Shown here: positions 55,510 to 64,000 of the stretch, one piece after another
How positions within the stretch are numbered: the stretch's first letter is position 1
Layout of the letters: each line of letters starts with the position of its first letter
Source of the DNA: Begonia masoniana
Taxonomy: Eukaryota; Streptophyta; Magnoliopsida; Cucurbitales; Begoniaceae
Assembly (NCBI GenBank): GCA_022432975.1
Contig: CM039509.1
Span: 21,793,432-21,857,431 of the forward strand
Direction: 5' to 3'
Length of the DNA stretch: 64,000 nucleotides
Notes under the pieces: generated by a model
Database searches by the model: none
Told to the model about the DNA's origin: nothing
The model's input: only the letters and a program-made list of their open reading frames with translations
Program-made: the position numbers and the translations under genes

Positions 55510-55796
55510 GCCTTGAGACACCAAGCAAAGGAGAGAGACATCCTTGTGCTATTGTGGTGATCCAAGAGTGAGATTTGTTCCTAGTTCTTTTATTCAGAAT
55601 AGAAGAAAGGTTGGGAGGCCATTTCCTCCCGTAAACACTTGTGTCACTCTCTTATTATTCCGCATTATAGAGGAGGGGCTGGCCTAGTCGAGGACTTGGC
55701 GCCATCACACTTGGTGAAAATTCGGGCAAGAATTTAACCGTGTGACAACTTGGTATCAAAGCGCGGTTTCGTTGGGAACAAACCCACCACAAATAG

Positions 55797-56950
55797 ATGG
55801 ATTCTCTTCCGCAAGGAACCATGTAGGCTATTCTTGCGTGGCTCGAAGTGTTGGAGAGCCTAATGGGCGTTTCAATGGTGACATCGGAGGACAAGCCATT
55901 TATCGTGGGTCACCGAATGATGAGATTGGAGTTGGATGAATTCCAAGCATCGGTGGGGGCGAATATTCTTGCTATCGAGCAATGCATGGAGGGCTCTATC
56001 GATAAGATAGACAAAGGGTTGGCTCGGATAGGCAAGGAGGCAGTTGGTGGTTCAAGTCGGAGGTTGGGAACCTCGACCACACAATATAAGGTTCCGAAGC
56101 CAAAACCTTATAATGGAGACCGCAATGCAAAGGAGGTTGAGAACTTTCTTTGGGACATGGAGCAATACTTCATGGTGGCCGGAATTGAGGAGGAGAATCA
56201 AGTCACGATCACGAGCATGTACTTGGTGGGGGATGCCAAGTTATGGTGGCGGCAAATCCAACACATGGAGCCATGGATTGACACTTTCGACCATTTCAAA
56301 AATGAGTTGAAGGATCGTTTCTTGCCTCTTAATTCTGATTGGACGGCTAAGGAAGCTTTGAGGGGGCTTAAACAAACGGGTTCAGTGCACGAATATGTAA
56401 GGGAGTTTAGCTCTATTATACTTGATATTCGGGAGATGCACGAGAGTGATAAGTTATTTAACTTTGTTGCGGGTCTTCAACCATGGGCTCAAGTGGAGTT
56501 GAGGCGGCATGGAGTAAAGGACGTTCAATCGGTCATTTCTATAGCCGAGAGTTTGGTGGACTACAAAGCCATGTCCTCATCCGAGAAGAAAGGGAAGGAG
56601 GACAACATTTGGGTAAGGCACATGGTGAGAGCAAAGACAAGGGGAAAACATCTCAAGGTGCTTTCAAGTCGGTGGGAGGTGATCAATCACAACCGAGGAA
56701 GACTTCGGGGTGCTTCATTTGTGGAGGATCTCACTTTGCAAGAGAGTGCCCAAGCAAAGGCAAGGTGTCCACATTGCGGGTTAGAGGAGAGGACTCCGAC
56801 GGAGAGGAGGTGCCTCGAGCTAACTCTATGCAACTTGTCAAGACCATTTCTAGTGGTGATGAGAAGGTGTATCGGGTGAATTCACTTCAACTACTAGACA
56901 CCGTTGTGGAGCAACAAAATGGGGCGGGTGGTCCCCTTGCAAGGATGTGA
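55797..56950 (+). pseudogene. gag of TR-GAG-like unit 1, amber and frameshift
   Basis: From ATG at 55797 the frame meets TAG at codon 10 (55824-55826), then is open from about 55827. The gag core is at KLWWRQIQHMEPWIDTFDHF and SVHEYVREFSSIILDI. One A is missing near 56604 compared with unit 2 (GACAACATTT against GACAAACATTT), so the frame ends at 56879, and the knuckle CFICGGSHFARECP is read only in the shifted frame. Would encode the capsid/nucleocapsid; relies on other elements for enzymes. Confidence 0.85.
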
Positions 56951-57384
56951 TGAGGAGACTTTCGGGTTCCGTAAGGGCCTTCGGAATCCATGGTGCATCT
57001 GACCGAGCCAAGATGGGCGAAGTGGATGCAAAGGGGAGGCAAGGTGGTCACTAAGCAACTCAAACAGACATGAGGAAGGCAAGGACTACGGCATTTGACG
57101 AGTTTTTTCAAAGGTACCACCATCAACAAAAGCTAGCCGAGGAGGGTTTGTTGAAGCTTTTAGGCGTGGGAGCCGAGTGATGGGACGGCGCGGGTCTTTG
57201 GAGAAAACCCAATTACCGTGCATAGATGTGGGACATCCAAAATCAAGTGGGTGCTACAATTTTTTGGAGACAACTTGAAATGGGCTAATGGAAGAGACGT
57301 GGGAGGACGTGGGTCTATGGCATTTCAAGAGGTGGACCTAGTTGGGGGTTGACGAGGACGTCAACCATGGTAAGTGGGAAAGAT

Positions 57385-58297
57385 TGTCACGGACCATTTT
57401 CCCATGGTCCATGATGGTGCGGCAACTGTGGGCGTTGGCGGGGACAAGCATGGACAAGAGTGCAACAATGATGGTTGGTGTGCATAAAGGTTGAGTACGG
57501 GGCCAAGTGGGTCGGTATGCTCAAGAAGGCAAGAGCCGGGCTCTTGAGACATGACGGTTGGCGAGACAAAGGACACGGAGCGATATGGTGCGCTCAAGGC
57601 AAGTTGGCCACACCACGAGTTCTAGACGTGGGGCAAAGTGGTGCGACAAGATCAACAAGCCGTGTGTGGCGATGTCAAGACAATCATGGTGCATGGTGCA
57701 TGGGCCGAGGGCCTAGGTATGATAGGAGGTGCGGGGCATCCTCCTTAGGCGTGCTAAATATTCTAACTGTGGGCAGTCCAAATCTGGGCACTGGGTGCTG
57801 GCCCAGGCGCATATGGCGCTGGGTCGAGCGCTAAGCGCTAGGCCGATGGGGCAGGCCCATGCGGGAAGGGAATTATGTTAGTGCTTTTATTTATGTTAGT
57901 GCTTCATATATGTTAATGCTCTCATTCATGTTAGTGCTCTCATTTATGTTTGTGCTTCATTTATATTAGTGCTCTCATTCATGTTAGTGCTCTCATTTAT
58001 GTTAGTGCTTACACTTATGAGGATTCATGTACATGGCCTTGGCCATTGTGTATAAATAGGCCTTGAGACACCAAGCAAAGGAGAGAGACATCCTTGTGCT
58101 ATTGTGGTGATCCAAGAGTGAGATTTGTTCCTAGTTCTTTTATTCAGAATAGAAGAAAGGTTGGGAGGCCATTTCCTCCCGTAAACACTTGTGTCACTCT
58201 CTTATTATTCCGCATTATAGAGGAGGGGCTGGCCTAGTCGAGGACTTGGCGCCATCACACTTGGTGAAAATTCGGGCAAGAATTTAACCGTGTGACA
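57385..58297 (+). repeat. TR-GAG-like LTR 2 (middle)
   Basis: TGTCACGGACC to CCGTGTGACA, 913 bp. Nearly identical to LTR 1. Purine-rich sequence precedes it and a primer site follows. Confidence 0.9.
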
Positions 58298-58346
58298 ACT
58301 TGGTATCAAAGCGCGGTTTCGTTGGGAACAAACCCACCACAAATAG

Positions 58347-59501
58347 ATGGATTCTCTTCCGCAAGGAACCATGTAGGCTATTCTTGCGTGGCTCGAAGTG
58401 TTGGAGAGCCTAATGGGCGTTTCAATGGTGACATCGGAGGACAAGCCATTTATCGTGGGTCACCGAATGATGAGATTGGAGTTGGATGAATTCCAAGCAT
58501 CGGTGGGGGCGAATATTCTTGCTATCGAGCAATGCATGGAGGGCTCTATCGATAAGATAGACAAAGGGTTGGCTCGGATAGGCAAGGAGGCAGTTGGTGG
58601 TTCAAGTCGGAGGTTGGGAACCTCGACCACACAATATAAGGTTCCGAAGCCAAAACCTTATAATGGAGACCGCAATGCAAAGGAGGTTGAGAACTTTCTT
58701 TGGGACATGGAGCAATACTTCATGGTGGCCGGAATTGAGGAGGAGAATCAAGTCACGATCACGAGCATGTACTTGGTGGGGGATGCCAAGTTATGGTGGC
58801 GGCAAATCCAACACATGGAGCCATGGATTGACACTTTCGACCATTTCAAAAATGAGTTGAAGGATCGTTTCTTGCCTCTTAATTCTGATTGGACGGCTAA
58901 GGAAGCTTTGAGGGGGCTTAAACAAACGGGTTCAGTGCACGAATATGTAAGGGAGTTTAGCTCTATTATACTTGATATTCGGGAGATGCACGAGAGTGAT
59001 AAGTTATTTAACTTTGTTGCGGGTCTTCAACCATGGGCTCAAGTGGAGTTGAGGCGGCATGGAGTAAAGGACGTTCAATCGGTCATTTCTATAGCCGAGA
59101 GTTTGGTGGACTACAAAGCCATGTCCTCATCCGAGAAGAAAGGGAAGGAGGACAAACATTTGGGTAAGGCACATGGTGAGAGCAAAGAGAAGGGGAAAAC
59201 ATCTCAAGGTGCTTTCAAGTCGGTGGGAGGTGATCAATCACAACCGAGGAAGACTTCGGGGTGCTTCATTTGTGGAGGATCTCACTTTGCAAGAGAGTGC
59301 CCAAGCAAAGGCAAGGTGTCCACATTGCGGGTTAGAGGAGAGGACTCCGACGGAGAGGAGGTGCCTCGAGCTAACTCTATGCAACTTGTCAAGACCATTT
59401 CTAGTGGTGATGAGAAGGTGTATCGGGTGAATTCACTTCAACTACTAGACACCGTTGTGGAGCAACAAAATGGGGCGGGTGGTCCCCTTGCAAGGATGTG
59501 A
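58347..59501 (+). pseudogene. gag of TR-GAG-like unit 2, full length but for codon-10 TAG
   Basis: ATG at 58347, TAG at 58374-58376, then one open frame to 59501. The first ATG after the stop is at 58413, giving about 362 residues. It has an N-terminal helical part, the gag core (KLWWRQIQ; FKNELKDRFLPL; SVHEYVREF), a charged Lys/Ser/Gly linker, the CCHC knuckle CFICGGSHFARECP near residue 300, and a C-terminal tail with two VNSLQL/ANSMQL repeats. If translation starts at 58413 the protein may still be functional. Start uncertain. Confidence 0.8.
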
Positions 59502-59936
59502 TGAGGAGACTTTCGGGTTCCGTAAGGGCCTTCGGAATCCATGGTGCATCTGACCGAGCCAAGATGGGCGAAGTGGATGCAAAGGGGAGGCAAAGGTGGT
59601 CACTAAGCAACTCAAACAGACATGAGGAAGGCAAGGACTACGGCATTTGACGAGTTTTTTCAAAGGTACCACCATCAACAAAAGCTAGCCGAGGAGGGTT
59701 TGTTGAAGCTTTTAGGCGTGGGAGCCGAGTGATGGGACGGCGCGGGTCTTTGGAGAAAACCCAATTACCGTGCATAGATGTGGGACATCCAAAATCAAGT
59801 GGGTGCTACAATTTTTTGGAGACAACTTGAAATGGGCTAATGGAAGAGACGTGGGAGGACGTGGGTCTATGGCATTTCAAGAGGTGGACCTAGTTGGGGG
59901 TTGACGAGGACGTCAACCATGGTAAGTGGGAAAGAT

Positions 59937-60810
59937 TGTCACGGACCATTTTCCCATGGTCCATGATGGTGCGGCAACTGTGGGCGTTGGCGGGGACAAG
60001 CATGGACAAGAGTGCAACAATGATGGTTGGTGTGCATAAAGGTTGAGTACGGGGCCAAGTGGGTCGGTATGCTCAAGAAGGCAAGAGCCGGGCTCTTGAG
60101 ACATGACGGTTGGCGAGACAAAGGACACGGAGCGATATGGTGCGCTCAAGGCAAGTTGGCCACACCACGAGTTCTAGACGTGGGGCAAAGTGGTGCGACA
60201 AGATCAACAAGCCGTGTGTGGCGATGTCAAGACAATCATGGTGCATGGTGCAAGGGCCGAGGGCCTAGGTATGGTAGGAGGCGCGGGGCATCCTCCTTAG
60301 GCGTGCTAAAATATTCTAAGTGTTGGTGGGCACTTGATGCACGCGGGCTGGATCACTTGGAGTGAGGCAGTCCAAATCTGGGCACTGGGCGCTTTCCCAG
60401 GCGCATATGTTAGTGCTTCATTTATGTTAGTGCTCTCATTCATATTAGTGCTCTCATTTATGTTAGTGCTTCATTTATGTTAGTGCTCTCATTTATGTTA
60501 GTGCTTATTTATGTTAGTGCTTACACTTATGAGGATTCATGTTTATGGCCTTGGCCATTTGTGTATAAATAGGCCTTGAGACACCAAGCAAAAGAGAGAG
60601 ACATCCTTGTGCTATTGTGGTGATCCAAGGGTGAGATTTGTTCCTAGTTCTTTTATTCGGAATAGAAGAAAGGTTGGGAGGCCATTTCCTCCCGTAAACA
60701 CTTGTGTAACTCTCTTATTATTCCGCATTATAGTGGAAGGGCTGGCCTAGTCGAGGACTTGGCGCCATCACACTTGGTGAAAATTCGGGCAAGAATTTAA
60801 CCGTGTGACA
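59937..60810 (+). repeat. TR-GAG-like LTR 3
   Basis: 874 bp, same ends. It differs from LTRs 1 and 2 around 60250-60420 (GGTGGGCACTTGATG insertion, loss of the GGGTCGAGCGCTAAGC part) and in minisatellite structure. Confidence 0.9.
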
Positions 60811-62449
60811 CATGCTGTGCGTATGAAGTTCAGAAATCATGCAGATTACTTATCATGACAGATCGTTCCGATAACAGATAACAGAGATGCCACTGAGGTC
60901 TCATCCCCCTAAATGGAGAGTGCTTTTCCAGTGGTTGGACAACACTTTCCACTTAGAGAGGGGGGGTACATGCTTACTAATCCGTAACAGCCATGCTTGA
61001 GCCCAACCTCCCATGACCAGATAACAGATAACAGATTACGTATTTTTTTTTGCATTAGTCCATTTCATTTTTATAAACACGTGCAGAAATCTGTTTTTAT
61101 GCTATTTTAAAATACATGATGCATGAGCAGATAAAGGCATAAAGTAAACATACATCATACATACCATCAAAACCATAAAAAAAACATAACTTATAAAAGA
61201 ACTAACCCTATCTACTCGACCAAAGCAATTTAAACAAATACATAACCAAAGCTCCTCGAGACGACTTCGACGTACGATGTAGGCCAATCGGCCAGAGTAA
61301 GTCACGAGAACTTACTTCGCGTCCGTTGCAACTCTAGCTTCGTCCACGAGCGTTGTTCACCTAAGGCAATTTCACAACAATCGTCGTTAAAGCACGTTCA
61401 AACCTTTAAGCGTTAAAACTAACGAAACTCTTAACTAAAGAATTTCTTAAAACTCTAAAATACTTCATTGAGGCATTTCGTCGAGCATTTCACCTTCAAC
61501 TTACCAAAACTTCCATTAACGGAGTTTTCCAAAACTTCAAAAATCCACAAACCTTAACATTTCTCAATGAATCGACTAACTTCGTCTAATAATGTCCAAT
61601 ACGTCCATTATATTCATAAATACAGTAAACCTATCGATTTCAAACCTTAAATCACGTTTTTCACAAAGCTCTAAACGAAACCCTAACCGTTAAACGACCC
61701 CAAAACTACGAATAAACTTTTCAAAACCATAGAACCTTACCTAGAGTGTCGTTTGGAGGGGAGAACACGAAGAATGGAAGTCGATCGGAGAGAAATCGGT
61801 CGCCGGAGAGGAGAGAACGCCGTGAGGAAAAGAGAGAATCGCCTCTAGTTCTTCACGGGGCAGAGAAGAAAATGAAGGAGAAAAGAGAGAAGAGTGATTT
61901 TAAGAAAAATTGACTTGGCAAATTACTCTTTTGCCCTTCCTTTGATTTTCTATTTGTTTCGTCCTTTGTTTCGTTAATTGCTTAACGGTTCGTTTTCTCC
62001 AAATTTCCTTAATTCACCAATAACTCTAACTTATTATCAGGGCTTTATTAAAACTGTCCGTTCGCAAAACGGACCTCATTTACTATTTTTATCAAAACGT
62101 CCTTTATATTACGAGAAACACAAATCCTCGTAATTAGCGTTAAAACTCCGAAAATCCCCATATTATTCCTAAAATCCTTATTAATCATTAGGATTCTAAG
62201 AAAACTCTCCGTTCCCAAAACGGACTTATTTCACTTATTTACAAAAATACCTTTTATATTACGAGACACATCAAAACTCGTAATTCGGCATTACACTTGT
62301 AAAAATTTTCTCATTTCTCCAGATACTCCAATTTATTTATATGGTTCCAATAAAACTTCTCATTTGCAAAACCGACTTAATTTTACATATTTACAAAAAT
62401 ACTATTCATATGCGAAAAATTGAAAATCCTTCGAAAACTGGGTGTTACA

Positions 62450-64000
62450 CAGAGGAACAGCGATCTTCGAAAATCCTTCAATGAACTTCCGATAATACCT
62501 AACCAATCCAAGAAACCATCGTACCTCCTGTACATTCTTAGGCTGCGACCAATTCTTGACAACTTCGATCTTAGTTGGATCCACAGAGATCCCCTCCTGA
62601 GATATGATATGGCCGAGGAAACTAATTCGGTCCAGCCAAAATTCACACTTGGAGAAATTCGAGTAAAAATGATGTTGTTTTAAAATTCTTAAGATGATCC
62701 GTAGTTGCTCCTCGTGTTCCTCCTTCGTTTTAGATCAGATCAAGATGTCATCAATGAAAACGACAACAAACTTGTCCATGTACTCCTTAAAGACGCAATT
62801 CATTAGGTCCATGAAAGCTGCAGGGGCGTTAGTAAGTCCAAAAGACATTACTAAAAACTCGTAATGCCCATACCTTGTTCAAAACGCCGTCTTTTGAATA
62901 TCTTCTCTTCAGACCTTCAACTGATAATAACCCGAGCGTAGGTCAATCCTCGAAAATATTCGGGCACCCTGTAGTTGGTCAAACAGGTCATCTATTGGGG
63001 GCAATGGATATTTATTCTTCACCGTCAATTTATTCAACTCCCTACAGTCGATGCACATCCGGAGGGTTCCGTCTTTCTTCTTAACGAATAGAACTGGCGC
63101 ACCCCATGGAGAAAAGCTAGGTCGGATGAACCCCTTGTCTACTAACTCCTGTAGCTGGGACTTCAGCTCCTTTAGTTTAGCAGGTGCCAGTCTGTACGAA
63201 TTCTTAGATACAGGCGCAGAGCCTGGATATACATCAATTACAAATTCAATCTCCCGGTCTGGCGGTAATCCGGGGAGATCATCGAGAAAGATTTCTGTAA
63301 ACTCTTTCACGGTAGGAATGTCACTCGGTTTCACTTCATTGAACAACCGAGTATCAACCACCGTGGCCAAGTAAACTGAGCAGCTATCTCTAAATTGTTC
63401 ACTGGCCTTCATAGAATAGGAAGTAGGCAGCCCACTTGTCTTATTCATTGCCTGGAAGGTAAACTTTTCTCTGTTTGGGGGACGAAAAGTCACCATCTCG
63501 GACCTGCAGTCAATGGTGGTGAAATGGCAAGACAGCCAGTCCATTCCCAAAATAAGATCATACCGCTCTATGCCCATAACTATCAGACGGGCGTAAAGGG
63601 TATTATTCCCCACTGAGACGACGTTGCCTTGGAAAATATGATCTGACTGCGTATGCTCACCCAAAGGCAGCATTACTCTATATTCACACTCTGCTAATTC
63701 AGGCACTAGCTTCAATCTAGATACACATGCTATGGAAATAAATGAGTGCGTAGCTCCTGTGTCTATCAATGAAAACACGACAACACTAGTGACCAAGATA
63801 GTACCTGCAATAACGGAGGGCTGAGGCCATCATCAACATTGCTAGGCTCGATGAAAGCAAAAATTCTCGGGGCAACTCTCTTTTGGTCCCCACCTGATTG
63901 GTTTCAGTTTGACAGTGCGCAATCCTTGACATAGTGGCCAACCCCACCACATCGGTAGCATCTATCAGTACCCATTCGGCAATCGCCATAATGTTCCTTC
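62450..64000 (-). pseudogene. gypsy gag end, protease and RT part
   Basis: At the window edge, the CCHC knuckle (CYRCGGVGHYVKDC-like, about 63960-63915) is followed by protease ([30 protein letters not shown]) and RT ([19 protein letters not shown]) in an open stretch 63796-62909. RT continues with stops and frame breaks to 62450. The catalytic box reads [10 protein letters not shown] near 62760, with a stop close behind it. After 62450 the same RT resumes at 53743. PR and RT are joined by a single-copy linker, unlike 18743-17052. Confidence 0.85.

Larger units (their letters stand above)
54831..55747 (+). repeat. TR-GAG-like LTR 1
   Basis: TGTTACGGACC to AACCGTGTGACA, 917 bp. It contains a minisatellite (55321-55467), TATAAATAG at 55501 and the usual downstream leader GCCTTGAGACACC. 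Confidence 0.9.
54831..60810 (+). mobile_element. TR-GAG-like non-autonomous array, three LTRs, two gag units
   Basis: Three LTRs of 874-917 bp enclose two internal regions of about 1.64 kb, each with a primer site (TTGGTATCAAAGC), a gag gene and a purine-rich tract (GTAAGTGGGAAAGAT) before the next LTR. No protease or pol. CATGC occurs at 54826-54830 and 60811-60815, so the whole array is one insertion locus. The units are nearly identical, including a shared early stop codon in gag. Confidence 0.9.
54721..61360 (-). other. LTR mini-ORF, copy 8: exon-like blocks 61360-61316 and 54767-54721
   Basis: Acceptor TTGCCTTAG|GTGAA, 45-nt block with RSWTKL core, donor CGAA|GTAAGT, and a terminal block ending GEDEIPPPEE-stop. 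The second acceptor reads GTTG|GTGAT instead of GTAG|, and the nested array lies inside the would-be intron, so this copy is not functional. An upstream donor ACTCTAG|GTAAGG lies at 61741/61740. The frame stays open about 100 nt into that upstream block, but no ATG was seen. Confidence 0.45.
53744..62449 (-). repeat. solo gypsy LTR inserted in RT, itself interrupted
   Basis: From TGTAACACCCAG (62449) to GGGTCGCTACA (53744). Without the nested array at 54831-60810 and its duplicated CATGC it is about 2.72 kb. CAGAG flanks both ends. Related to the LTR at 1-7145. Carries the CGATCG module (53985-54170) and the mini reading frame. Confidence 0.9.
52380..64000 (-). mobile_element. Tekay/Del-like gypsy element split by solo LTR, right end outside window
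   Basis: Minus-strand gag end, protease and RT (64000-62450) continue after the solo LTR as RNaseH and integrase (53743-52380). The CAGAG duplicates at 53739-53743 and 62450-62454 join the RT sequence across the insertion. The 3' LTR is missing at 52380 and the 5' part lies beyond the window. Confidence 0.85.

Overview
The window is gene-poor, nested-transposon DNA from a flowering-plant nuclear genome. Most of it is LTR retrotransposon sequence: Ty3/gypsy chromovirus elements of Tekay/Del type (gag with one CCHC zinc finger, then PR-RT-RNaseH-integrase, with a C-terminal chromodomain-like stretch in one copy), one chromovirus that resembles the CRM type, gag-only derivatives, and 5S-rRNA-bearing Cassandra TRIMs. 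A block that looks organellar carries a plastid petA 3' fragment. No intact host gene was found. The species cannot be named from the sequence alone.

Layout. 1-7145: a minus-strand gypsy LTR, opened by a five-LTR Cassandra array (1181-6275, target duplication GATTC). That array is itself opened by a solo LTR (1608-4536, target duplication GGTTG). 7146-10673: degenerate gypsy gag-pol. 10674-12697 and 22130-28844: unrecognised plus organelle-like DNA, split by a gypsy element (12698-22129) whose 5' end was rearranged. 28845-31614: LTR fragments of two more families. 31615-38451: a composite in which two nearly identical Cassandra LTRs flank a gag gene, a non-coding spacer and another family's LTR. 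38452-40847: Cassandra remnants and another LTR. 40848-49242: an LTR-internal-LTR-internal array of the same gag-only family. 49243-51869: a broken CRM-like chromovirus. 52380-64000: a minus-strand gypsy, split by a solo LTR (53744-62449, target duplication CAGAG), which is in turn split by a three-LTR gag-only array (54831-60810, target duplication CATGC).

Three patterns stand out. First, each non-autonomous family here (Cassandra, the gag+spacer family, the TR-GAG-like family) occurs as a multimeric LTR-internal-LTR array, two of them within one target duplication; the autonomous gypsy elements do not. Second, a gag element has been inserted exactly at the primer-binding site between two Cassandra LTRs. 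Third, the long gypsy LTRs share a splice-site-bracketed, phase-conserved mini reading frame: a 45-nt exon (48 nt in one family) with an RSWTEL-like core, then an exon ending in a GEDE(I/L)PPPEA-stop-like motif. It differs between families partly at synonymous positions. It is the best candidate here for an undescribed functional unit. All calls come from reading the sequence; no database search or alignment was run.
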